A DNA stretch of 64,000 bases, from assembly GCF_003325755.1 (NCBI RefSeq), contig NZ_QORI02000009.1, positions 124,001 to 188,000 on the forward strand, written 5' to 3'. The notes beneath the pieces are model-generated. The model saw only the letters and a list, made by a program, of their open reading frames with translations, did no database searches and was not told the DNA's origin. Position 1 is the first letter of the stretch; the number at the start of each line of letters is the position of its first letter. Below, piece after piece: positions 50,113-58,727 of this stretch. This DNA comes from Pseudomonas sp. SST3. GTDB taxonomy: Bacteria > Pseudomonadota > Gammaproteobacteria > Pseudomonadales > Pseudomonadaceae. The position numbers were made by a program, and so were the translations under genes.

Positions 50113-53058
50113 TCAGCTGAGCCCCAGCTCACGCCAGATTCGCATCACCGCGCGACGCTCGTCATGAAATTGATCCCCACTCACCACACCGGTCAGTTTT
50201 TGCAGTGATTGCCGGTGGGCAACAGCACGGTATGCCTTGTAGGCATCCTGCAGCAGCCGAACCTCATCGCCGGTCATCAACCCGGCCTGCTCCAACCCAT
50301 CGAGAATGCGGATGTTATCGGTATAGCGCAGCAGTTGCGGATGCTGGTGCGACCACGCCAAAGCCGCGTATTGCACCATAAATTCGATATCCACGATACC
50401 ACCTGCATCCTGCTTGAGATTGAACTCGCCCTGCGCCTCGAAGGCCTTGTCAGCGAGGCCCGCCTGCGTCGTACGGGTGCCGAGGTTGTCGCGCATCTTC
50501 GCGCGCATCTCGCTGACCTCTCGGCGCAGCTGCTCGAAATCACGCGGACGCCCCAGCACGGCGGCCCGTACCTTCTCGAAATCCGCCGACAGCTGCGGGC
50601 AACCCACCAGCACGCGCGCGCGCACCAACGCCTGGTGTTCCCAGGTCCAGGCCTCCTGGCTTTGGTAGCGATCGAACGCACTCAGAGAACTGACCAGCAG
50701 CCCGGAGGCACCGGACGGACGCAGCCGCATGTCGACTTCGTAGAGCTGGCCGGAGGTCGTCTGGGTGGTCAGCAAATGAATGATGCGCTGCCCCAAGCGA
50801 GTGAAGAACTGTGCGCCATCGATGGGTTTGGCGCCGTCGGTTTCGGCATTGGCATCGCCATCGTGAATGAATACCAGATCCAGATCGGAGCCGTGGCCGA
50901 GCTCGATACCCCCGACCTTGCCATAGCCTATGATGATGAAAGCCGGATCACAAAGCTCGCCATCAACGCGCTGCGGCTGGCCGTGGCGAGCGACCGTGTG
51001 CCGCCAGGCCAGCGCCAGCACTTGTTCGAGGATCGCTTCGGCAAGCCAGGTGAGGTAATCGCTGACCTTCATCAGCGGCAAGGTCCCGGCAATTTCCGAA
51101 GCCGCCACACGCAGCCGGTGCGCCAGTTTGAAATGCCGCAGCGCCTCCATCTGTTGTTCGAGATCGTCCTCGGGAATCCGCGCCAGCCGTTCATGCAATT
51201 CGGCCGCGAGCTCCGGCGCCTGGGGTGGACTGAACAAACGCCCGGCGTTGAGCAACTCATCGAGCAACAGGGGGAAGCGTGCGATCTGTTCGGCAATCCA
51301 GGGGCTGCCGGCGCAAAGCTCCAGCAACCGCTGCAGCGCACCGGGGTTTTCCGTCAGCAGAACCAGATAGGCCGAGCGCCGCGCCACTGCTTCGATCAGC
51401 GGCAGGACCCGCTCCAGCACCAGATCAGGATCGTCCTGCTCGACGGCCTGGGCGAGCAGACGAGGAATAAAGGCGTCTAGCCGTTCCCGCCCCAGCCGCT
51501 GCATGGTTCGCACCTGATTGGCGCTGCGCAGTGCGGCTAGGCGCTGGCAGGCGGCCGAACCGTCGCGGAAACCGGCATCGCTCAGCTGGCGGCAGGCGAA
51601 CTCTTCGTCCCAGTCCTGCTCCCACAAGGGCAACCACTCGCCGCCGACCAGCGCCTCGCCTTCGGCATTTTCATCCTCATCAGGATCGGCGATCACCTGA
51701 CGAAAATGCCAGTCGATCCGGCCACGCCAATACAACAGGCGCTCATGGAACGCCTTCCAGCTGTCGAACCCGAGCATAAAGGCGATGCGATCGCAATCGA
51801 TCTGATTGTCCGGCAACATCTGTGTCTGACGGTCATCGATGGCCTGCAGCGCATGCTCGGTGTAGCGCAGGAACTCATAGCCCTCGCGCAGCTCTTCGGC
51901 CGCAGCAGGCGGCAGGTAACCCTGCCCGGCCAGCGTTGCCAGCACCTTTAACAAGGGCCGCTGCTGCAAACTCAGATCGCGCCCACCGTGGATCAGCTGG
52001 AAGGCTTGGGCGATGAATTCCACTTCACGGATGCCGCCGGCGCCCAGCTTGATGTTGGCCGCCATACCCTTGCGTCGCACTTCCTGCTGGATCAGCTGCT
52101 TCATCGTGCGCAGCGCATCGATGGCCGAGAAGTCGAGGTAGCGCCGATAAACGAATGGCCGCAGCATATCCAGCAGCTCCTTGCCAGCCGTCTGGTCGCC
52201 AGCCACCACACGCGCCTTGATCATTGCGTAGCGCTCCCAGTCGCGCCCCTGATCCTGGTAGTACTGCTCGAGCGCGTTGAAACTCAACACCAGCGAGCCG
52301 GACGAGCCATAGGGCCGCAAGCGCATGTCCACACGAAATACGAAACCGTCGACGGTCGGCGCATCGAGCGCTTTGATTAGCCGCTGGCCGAGGCGAACGA
52401 AGAATTCCTGATTATCCAGCGACCGTTTCGCCCCAACGGTCTCGCCGCCCTCCGGGTAGCCGAAGATCAGATCGATATCAGAAGACAGATTGAGTTCGCA
52501 CGCCCCCAGCTTGCCCATGCCGAGAACCACCATCTGCTGCGCTTTACCGGTGCGTCGGCCGGTCGGGACGCCGAACTGATCGCAATGCCGCGAGTACAGC
52601 CACTGATAGGCCAGGTCGATACAGGCGTCCGCCAGATCGGACAGATCGCCGCAGGTTTCGGCAAGATCCGCCTGGCGGGTCAGATCTCGCCAGATGATTC
52701 GCACCTGCTGACGGTTGCGGAAACGCCTTAGCAGCCTCGCCAGATTGTCTTCATCAGTGCACTCGGCGAGCACCTCGGCAAGCGCCGCTCGCATCTCACC
52801 GGCCTTCAACGAGCGCTCCAGCAAGCCCGACTCGGCCAGATGCAGCAACACTTCCGGATCTCGGCTAACCTGTTCGGCGACGTAGTCGCTGGCGGCACAG
52901 ACCCTGCCGAATGCGTCACGGCGCTCAGCAGGCCATGCATCAAAGCGTCTGAGTGCCTGCTCCGACGATTCGCGTAACGAACCGAGGAACGACTCCTCGG
53001 CACGATTGACCAATGGCAGTAGCGATGTCGGCAATGCAACCCGTGATGGCAAACTCAT
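50113..53058 (-). CDS. glnE: Glutamine synthetase adenylyltransferase/deadenylase
   Basis: 981-residue bifunctional enzyme that attaches and removes AMP on glutamine synthetase in response to PII. It has two nucleotidyltransferase domains in the usual order: the N-terminal deadenylase with LSSDIDLIFGYPEGG and the C-terminal adenylyltransferase with GHGSDLDLVFIHDG, each with the paired Asp motif, and a linker with the regulatory region. Full length, no anomaly. It is divergent from aceE, leaving a 276-base regulatory region. Confidence 0.97.
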   Translation of the reverse strand: MSLPSRVALPTSLLPLVNRAEESFLGSLRESSEQALRRFDAWPAERRDAFGRVCAASDYVAEQVSRDPEVLLHLAESGLLERSLKAGEMRAALAEVLAECTDEDNLARLLRRFRNRQQVRIIWRDLTRQADLAETCGDLSDLADACIDLAYQWLYSRHCDQFGVPTGRRTGKAQQMVVLGMGKLGACELNLSSDIDLIFGYPEGGETVGAKRSLDNQEFFVRLGQRLIKALDAPTVDGFVFRVDMRLRPYGSSGSLVLSFNALEQYYQDQGRDWERYAMIKARVVAGDQTAGKELLDMLRPFVYRRYLDFSAIDALRTMKQLIQQEVRRKGMAANIKLGAGGIREVEFIAQAFQLIHGGRDLSLQQRPLLKVLATLAGQGYLPPAAAEELREGYEFLRYTEHALQAIDDRQTQMLPDNQIDCDRIAFMLGFDSWKAFHERLLYWRGRIDWHFRQVIADPDEDENAEGEALVGGEWLPLWEQDWDEEFACRQLSDAGFRDGSAACQRLAALRSANQVRTMQRLGRERLDAFIPRLLAQAVEQDDPDLVLERVLPLIEAVARRSAYLVLLTENPGALQRLLELCAGSPWIAEQIARFPLLLDELLNAGRLFSPPQAPELAAELHERLARIPEDDLEQQMEALRHFKLAHRLRVAASEIAGTLPLMKVSDYLTWLAEAILEQVLALAWRHTVARHGQPQRVDGELCDPAFIIIGYGKVGGIELGHGSDLDLVFIHDGDANAETDGAKPIDGAQFFTRLGQRIIHLLTTQTTSGQLYEVDMRLRPSGASGLLVSSLSAFDRYQSQEAWTWEHQALVRARVLVGCPQLSADFEKVRAAVLGRPRDFEQLRREVSEMRAKMRDNLGTRTTQAGLADKAFEAQGEFNLKQDAGGIVDIEFMVQYAALAWSHQHPQLLRYTDNIRILDGLEQAGLMTGDEVRLLQDAYKAYRAVAHRQSLQKLTGVVSGDQFHDERRAVMRIWRELGLS

Positions 53059-53157
53059 ATAAGGTTCCTTAACGCCTTAGCCGCAGCAGGACAGCGGAAG
53101 CGCCAGGCTAGAGCCATTGGCGCGCAGGTAAGCCAGCCAGATCGAACCGTCGATGTT

Positions 53158-53221
53158 GTAGTTTTACTACTAAATAATGTCACAGGGGGCTGAATTGGCC
53201 GTTGTTTTGTAGTAAAACTAC
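53158..53221. promoter_or_regulatory. Pair of GntR/FadR-type operators upstream of aceE
   Basis: Two copies of a near-palindrome: GTAGTTTTACTAC (53158-53170) and its reverse complement GTAGTAAAACTAC (53209-53221), centres 51 bases apart, about five helix turns. Each fits the FadR-subfamily consensus TNGTNNNACNA (TAGTTTTACTA). The E. coli PdhR regulator of aceEF recognises a similar layout with different flanks, so a GntR-family regulator sensing pyruvate is likely. They lie between divergent glnE and aceE and 114 bases before the aceE start. The promoter itself is not evident. Confidence 0.75.
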
Positions 53222-53334
53222 AGAGCCGGTTCTACCCCCGGCCCAATCATCCAAGAACATACACGCCCCGGCCCACAAAGCCGGCCGCGAAGCAGGCAAC
53301 CGATTCTGGAAGCCTTTCCGCCCTGGAGCAAGCC

Positions 53335-55980
53335 ATGCAAGATCTCGATCCCGTCGAAACCCAGGAATGGCTGGACGCCCTCGAGTCAGTACTCGACCGC
53401 GAAGGTGAAGACCGCGCCCACTATCTGATGACACGGATGGGGGAACTGGCCACCCGCAGCGGCACGCCACTTCCTTACGGCATCACCACGCCGTACCGCA
53501 ACACCATCCCCGTCACCCGCGAAGCCAAGATGCCCGGCGACCTGTTCATGGAGCGACGCATTCGCTCTCTGGTTCGCTGGAACGCGCTGGCAATGGTGAT
53601 GCGCGCCAACCTGAAGGACCCGGACCTGGGTGGACACATCTCTACGTTTGCCTCCAGCGCGACGCTGTACGACATCGGCTTCAACTACTTCTTCCAGGCT
53701 CCTACCGAGGAGCACGGCGGCGATCTGATCTACTACCAGGGCCACGCCTCGCCTGGCATCTACGCCCGCGCCTATCTCGAAGGCCGCTTGACCGAAGACC
53801 AGATGCTCAACTTCCGCCAGGAAGTCGATGGCAAGGGGCTCTCGAGCTACCCCCATCCACACCTGATGCCGGACTTCTGGCAGTTCCCGACCGTTTCCAT
53901 GGGTCTGGGGCCGATCACCGCGATCTACCAGGCACGCTTCATGAAGTACCTGGAAAACCGCGGCTTCATTCCCAAAGGCAAGCAGCGCGTCTGGTGCTTC
54001 ATCGGTGACGGAGAGTGCGACGAGCCGGAAACCCTCGGCGCCATCTCCCTGGCCGGCCGCGAGAATCTCGACAACCTGGTATTCGTCATCAACTGCAACC
54101 TGCAGCGCCTGGACGGCCCGGTTCGCGGCAACAGCAAGATCATCCAGGAACTGGAAGGCGTGTTCAAAGGCGCCAACTGGAACGTCAACAAAGTCGTCTG
54201 GGGCCGCCTGTGGGACCCGCTGTTCGCCGCCGACGAAGACGGTCGCATGCAGCGCCGCATGGACCAGGCAATCGATGGCGAATATCAGAACTACAAGGCC
54301 AAAGACGGCGCTTACGTGCGCAAGCATTTCTTCGGCGCCGACCCGGAACTGCTCAAGCGCGTCGAGAGCATGTCCGACGAGGAAGTCTGGAAGCTCAACC
54401 GTGGCGGTCACGACCCCTATAAGGTCTATGCGGCCTACCATCAGGCGGTCAACCACAAGGGCCAGCCGACAGTCATCTTGGCCAAGACCATCAAGGGCTA
54501 CGGCACCGGTGCCGGTGAGGCGAAGAACATCGCCCACAACACCAAGAAAGTCGATATCGACAGTCTGAAGAAATTCCGTGATCGCTTCGATATCCCGGTC
54601 AACGATTCGCAGCTCGAAGAACTGCCGTTCTACCGTCCAGCCGAAGACAGCGCGGAAATGAAGTACCTGCGCAAGTGCCGCGAAAAGCTCGGTGGCTCGC
54701 TACCGCAGCGCCGACCGAAGAGCTTCAGCATCCCGACACCTCCGCTGGAAACCCTCAAGGCCGTACTGGACGGTTCCGGCGATCGAGAGATCTCCACCAC
54801 CATGGCCTTCGGCCGCATCCTGTCTCAGTTGGTCAAAGACAAGGATCTGGGCAAGCGCATTGTGCCGATCCTCGCCGACGAGGCGCGTACCTTTGGCATG
54901 GAAGGCATGTTCCGTCAGCTCGGTATCTACTCGCCGGTGGGGCAGCTGTACGAGCCGGTCGACCGCGATCAGGTGATGTACTACCGCGAAGAGAAGGACG
55001 GCCAGATCCTGCAGGAAGGCCTCAACGAGGCCGGTGCCTTCTCCTCGTTCATGGCCGCGGGTACCGCCTACAGCAACTACAACCAGCCGATGCTGCCGGT
55101 CTACATCTTCTATTCGATGTTCGGCTTCCAGCGTATCGGCGACCTGGCCTGGGCGGCGGGCGATGCCCAGACTCGCGGCTTCCTGCTGGGCGGCACGTCC
55201 GGGCGCACCACGCTCAACGGCGAAGGCCTGCAACACGAGGACGGCCACAGCCACATCCTCGCCAGCACCATCCCCAACTGCCGCAGCTACGACCCCACCT
55301 ACGGCTACGAGCTGGCGGTGATCATGCATCACGGCATGCACGAGATGATGGAGCTGCAGAAGAGCGTCTACTACTACATCACCGTGATGAACGAGAACTA
55401 CCAGCAGCCGGCCATGCCGCAGGGTGTCGAAGACGGCATCATCAAAGGCATGTACTTGCTCGAAGAAGCCAAAGGCGACTTCAAGCACCGCGTGCAACTG
55501 CTGGGCTCCGGCACCATCCTGCGTGAAGTGCGCGCCGCGGTGGATATCCTTGCCAAGATGGGCGTCGGTGCCGACATTTGGAGCGTTACCAGCTTCAACG
55601 AACTGCGTCGCGACGGGCTGGCGACCGATCACTGGAACCGCCTGCACCCCACCGAAGAGCGGCGCAAGAGCTATGTCGAGCAGTGTCTGGAAGGTCGAGA
55701 CGGGCCGGTCATCGCTTCCACCGACTATATGAAGCTGTTCGCCGACCAGATCCGTCAGTGGGTGCCGTCCCGCGAGTATCAGGTTCTGGGAACCGACGGC
55801 TTTGGTCGTAGCGACTCACGCGCCAAGCTGCGCGACTTCTTCGAAGTCGACCGTCGCTGGGTCGCCGTCGCCGCCTTGCAGGCACTCGCCGATCGCGGCG
55901 CCATCGAACGCAAGGTTGTGGCCAATGCCATCACCGAGTTCGGTATCGACCCCGAGAAGCGCAATCCACTGGATTGCTGA
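53335..55980 (+). CDS. aceE: Pyruvate dehydrogenase E1 component, homodimeric type
   Basis: Thiamine-diphosphate dependent decarboxylase of the pyruvate dehydrogenase complex. The 881 residues match the gammaproteobacterial alpha2 form and contain the TPP motif GDGECDEPE...NCN and the segment HRDSG-like region near the C-terminal transketolase domains. ATG at 53335 follows CTGGAGCA. It is followed 27 bases later by aceF, so the two form the pdh operon; the third subunit (lpd) is not in the window. Confidence 0.97.
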   Translation: MQDLDPVETQEWLDALESVLDREGEDRAHYLMTRMGELATRSGTPLPYGITTPYRNTIPVTREAKMPGDLFMERRIRSLVRWNALAMVMRANLKDPDLGGHISTFASSATLYDIGFNYFFQAPTEEHGGDLIYYQGHASPGIYARAYLEGRLTEDQMLNFRQEVDGKGLSSYPHPHLMPDFWQFPTVSMGLGPITAIYQARFMKYLENRGFIPKGKQRVWCFIGDGECDEPETLGAISLAGRENLDNLVFVINCNLQRLDGPVRGNSKIIQELEGVFKGANWNVNKVVWGRLWDPLFAADEDGRMQRRMDQAIDGEYQNYKAKDGAYVRKHFFGADPELLKRVESMSDEEVWKLNRGGHDPYKVYAAYHQAVNHKGQPTVILAKTIKGYGTGAGEAKNIAHNTKKVDIDSLKKFRDRFDIPVNDSQLEELPFYRPAEDSAEMKYLRKCREKLGGSLPQRRPKSFSIPTPPLETLKAVLDGSGDREISTTMAFGRILSQLVKDKDLGKRIVPILADEARTFGMEGMFRQLGIYSPVGQLYEPVDRDQVMYYREEKDGQILQEGLNEAGAFSSFMAAGTAYSNYNQPMLPVYIFYSMFGFQRIGDLAWAAGDAQTRGFLLGGTSGRTTLNGEGLQHEDGHSHILASTIPNCRSYDPTYGYELAVIMHHGMHEMMELQKSVYYYITVMNENYQQPAMPQGVEDGIIKGMYLLEEAKGDFKHRVQLLGSGTILREVRAAVDILAKMGVGADIWSVTSFNELRRDGLATDHWNRLHPTEERRKSYVEQCLEGRDGPVIASTDYMKLFADQIRQWVPSREYQVLGTDGFGRSDSRAKLRDFFEVDRRWVAVAALQALADRGAIERKVVANAITEFGIDPEKRNPLDC

Positions 55981-56007
55981 TGCTGCGTGCGCACAGGAGA
56001 ACCTATT

Positions 56008-58011
56008 GTGAGTGAAACCATACGCGTACCCGACATCGGCAGCGGTGAGGGTGAAGTAATCGAATTGTTCGTCAAGGTCGGTGATCGCATCGAAGCCGAC
56101 CAGAGCATCCTGACGCTTGAGTCCGACAAGGCCAGCATGGAAATTCCCGCGCCCAAGGCGGGCGTGGTGAAAGGCCTGAAGGTCAAACTGGGCGATCGTT
56201 TGAAAGAAGGCGACGAGCTGCTTGAGCTGGAAAGCGAGGAAGGCCAGGAAGAAGCGCCGGCACCAGCCGCTGCCGAGCCAGCGGGCGCAGCTACCGGCGG
56301 CCCGGCAGACGAAGCCGAAGCGTCCACGCCGTCCGGCGATGAGGATCCGTCGGCCTCCGCTGAGGAAGGCGAGTCTCAGGACATCAAGGTGCCGGATATC
56401 GGCTCCTCCGGCAAAGCCAGCGTGATCGAGATTTCGGTCAAGCCCGGCGATACCATCGCGGCCGAGCAACCGCTGATCACGCTCGAGTCCGACAAGGCCA
56501 GCATGGAGATTCCCTCTCCAGCAGCGGGCGTGGTCGAAAGCATTTCGGTCAAGGTAGGCGACGAAGTCGGAACCGGCGACATGATCCTGGTCCTCAAGGG
56601 TGCAGCGCCAAGCAAGCCGGCAGCGAGCAAAACGCCAGCAAGCCAGGCAGCGAGCGAGCCAAAGGAACAGCTGAGCGAGCAGGCTGAGGAAGAACCCGCC
56701 GAAGCCGCTGGCGAGTCCGTGGAAGAGGTTCGTATCCCGGACATCGGCTCCAGCGGCAGTGCGAACGTGATCGAAGTAATGGTCAAGGCCGGCGACAGCG
56801 TCGAGGCGGATCAATCGCTGATCACGCTGGAATCGGACAAGGCCAGTATGGAGATTCCTGCGCCCAAGGCCGGCATCGTAGAGTCGCTGTCGCTCAAGAT
56901 CGGTGATGAGGCCAAGACCGGCGACCTGATCCTGACCCTCAAGGTCAAAGGCGCCGCACCGGCGAAAAAGCCCGCAGCCAGGCCCGAGGAGGCTGCACCG
57001 CAGCAGCAGGCTGTCGCACCGAACAAGCAAGGCGTACCGGAAGCCAAGGCCGCCGCGACTCCAGCGCCGGCAGTCAACGGCCCGAGCAAGGCCGGCACCA
57101 AGGTGCACGCTGGTCCCGCAGTACGCATGACCGCACGCGAGTTTGGTGTCGAACTGGCCGACGTCCAGGGCACCGGGCCGAAGGGGCGGATTCTCAAGGA
57201 AGACGTTCAGGCCTACGTCAAGACCATGATGAACAAGGCCAAGCAGGCCCCAGTAGCAGGCGCCGCGGGTGGTTCGGGTATCCCGCCGATTCCTGAGGTT
57301 GACTTCAGCAAGTTTGGCGAAATCGAAGAAGTACCGATGACCCGCCTGATGCAGGTGGGTGCCGCCAACCTGCATCGCAGCTGGCTGAACGTGCCGCACG
57401 TGACCCAATTCGAGTCCTCGGACATCACCGAGCTGGAAGCCTTCCGCGTTGCGCAGAAATCAGTCGCGGAGAAGGCCGGCGTCAAGCTGACGGTACTGCC
57501 GCTTCTGCTCAAGGCCTGTGCTCACCTGCTCAAGGAACTTCCGGAATTCAATGCTTCGCTCGCACCTAGCGGCAAGGCAGTGATTCGCAAGAAGTACGTG
57601 CACATCGGCTTTGCGGTGGATACGCCGGACGGCCTGCTGGTACCGGTCATCAAGAACGTCGACCAGAAGAGCCTGCTGCAGCTGGCAGGCGAGGCGGCGG
57701 AGCTGGCCGAGAAGGCCCGCACCAAGAAGCTGTCGCCGGATGCCATGCAGGGCGCCTGTTTCACCATCTCCAGCCTCGGCCACATTGGCGGTACCGGCTT
57801 CACGCCGATCGTCAATGCACCGGAAGTGGCGATTCTGGGCGTTTCAAAGGCAACCATGCAGCCAGTGTGGGACGGCAAGGCTTTCCAGCCCCGCCTGATG
57901 CTGCCGTTATCGCTGTCCTATGACCACCGCGTCATCAACGGCGCCGCGGCGGCGCGCTTCACCAAGCGCCTGTCCGAGCTGTTGGCGGATATCCGCACGA
58001 TGCTGCTGTGA
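56008..58011 (+). CDS. aceF: Pyruvate dehydrogenase E2 component with three lipoyl domains
   Basis: Dihydrolipoyl acetyltransferase core of the complex, 667 residues. Three lipoyl domains follow one another, each with the motif ESDKASMEIP and lipoyl-lysines at Lys41, Lys163 and Lys278, joined by Ala/Pro/Glu-rich linkers. Then come the E1/E3-binding domain (about 370-405) and the catalytic domain, ending with SYDHRVINGAAAARF (His and Asn in place of the usual HxxxDG Asp, as known in A. vinelandii E2p). Start is GTG at 56008 after AGGAG. The repeated DNA of the lipoyl domains is a recombination risk. Confidence 0.96.
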   Translation: MSETIRVPDIGSGEGEVIELFVKVGDRIEADQSILTLESDKASMEIPAPKAGVVKGLKVKLGDRLKEGDELLELESEEGQEEAPAPAAAEPAGAATGGPADEAEASTPSGDEDPSASAEEGESQDIKVPDIGSSGKASVIEISVKPGDTIAAEQPLITLESDKASMEIPSPAAGVVESISVKVGDEVGTGDMILVLKGAAPSKPAASKTPASQAASEPKEQLSEQAEEEPAEAAGESVEEVRIPDIGSSGSANVIEVMVKAGDSVEADQSLITLESDKASMEIPAPKAGIVESLSLKIGDEAKTGDLILTLKVKGAAPAKKPAARPEEAAPQQQAVAPNKQGVPEAKAAATPAPAVNGPSKAGTKVHAGPAVRMTAREFGVELADVQGTGPKGRILKEDVQAYVKTMMNKAKQAPVAGAAGGSGIPPIPEVDFSKFGEIEEVPMTRLMQVGAANLHRSWLNVPHVTQFESSDITELEAFRVAQKSVAEKAGVKLTVLPLLLKACAHLLKELPEFNASLAPSGKAVIRKKYVHIGFAVDTPDGLLVPVIKNVDQKSLLQLAGEAAELAEKARTKKLSPDAMQGACFTISSLGHIGGTGFTPIVNAPEVAILGVSKATMQPVWDGKAFQPRLMLPLSLSYDHRVINGAAAARFTKRLSELLADIRTMLL

Positions 58012-58028
58012 TTCATTGAGCGATAAAA

Positions 58029-58056
58029 GAAACCCGCCTTCCGGCGGTTTTTTTTG
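58029..58056. terminator. Bidirectional rho-independent terminator after aceF
   Basis: Hairpin CCGCC-TTCC-GGCGG (58034-58047) followed by eight T on the plus strand, 22 bases after the aceF stop. On the minus strand the same stem is followed by GTTTCTTTT, so it can also end the convergent gene at 58090. Confidence 0.9.
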
Positions 58057-58089
58057 AGCTGTTAGCCCCGGCACCAGGCGCGGCTCGTC

Positions 58090-58617
58090 TCAGCCTTTCT
58101 GCAGATTACGAAACAGGAAAGACAAGGCCTTCGCCAGCGCTTCGGCGCCTTCGGGGTCACGCAGAATAGTCAGCCAGGGCTCACCTCCCGCCGGGCTGGC
58201 AAAAACGCAAACGATGCCCTGCGGCGGGCACTGATATTGTAGGTAAGGATCCATGCCGAATACCGAAAGACTGCGGTTGCGTACGGCGATATTGCCCGAG
58301 GCACCGCGTCGCTCCTCACGAATTCGCAACTCCCCTGGCGCGCCCACGCTCAGGCGATAATTCAGATCCTGCGGATTGGCCTGACCGACCTGATACGCAG
58401 CCTTCAGCGCGTGGGTTTCCAGCAAGGCATTGCTATGGGAAAGCAGGGCTTTGCGTTCATCCGAGGTGAGGTACAGTGCCTTCAACCCGGCCAGGTAACT
58501 GGCTGATTCAGCTGAATCCAGAGTATTCGATTCAACCGCTTGTAGCGGTAAGCTGGAGCCTAGAAGAAGCGTGATCAGAAGTAACTTCGAAAGTCGGCTT
58601 GTCAGTCCCTGTCGCAT
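58090..58617 (-). CDS. Small exported protein of unknown function
   Basis: 175 residues with a cleavable signal peptide ending PLQAVE (about residue 28). The mature protein has a central region CPPQGIVCVF with two Cys, probably a disulfide pair, and a C-terminal LTILRDPEGAEALAKALSFLF segment. I do not recognise a named family. It is a conserved-looking protein lying beside the DipA-like gene, and probably sits in the periplasm. The gap to the divergent phosphodiesterase gene is 110 bases. Confidence 0.7.
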   Translation of the reverse strand: MRQGLTSRLSKLLLITLLLGSSLPLQAVESNTLDSAESASYLAGLKALYLTSDERKALLSHSNALLETHALKAAYQVGQANPQDLNYRLSVGAPGELRIREERRGASGNIAVRNRSLSVFGMDPYLQYQCPPQGIVCVFASPAGGEPWLTILRDPEGAEALAKALSFLFRNLQKG

Positions 58618-58727
58618 GATGCACCCTTGCCGTATCTAATATTATTTAGCCATCGTTTCGCCGCTAAAACGCCGTAGATTGCGGCTAGCGAAGCGACTCC
58701 CGCAGCATACTGGAAGCAAACCGCTCG

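Noticed and set aside
53386..54537. Open frame of 383 codons opposite aceE
   Set aside because: Antisense shadow, no recognisable features.
55816..57408. Open frame of 530 codons opposite aceE/aceF
   Set aside because: Follows the repeated lipoyl-domain DNA in antisense, giving false internal repeats; not a real repeat protein.
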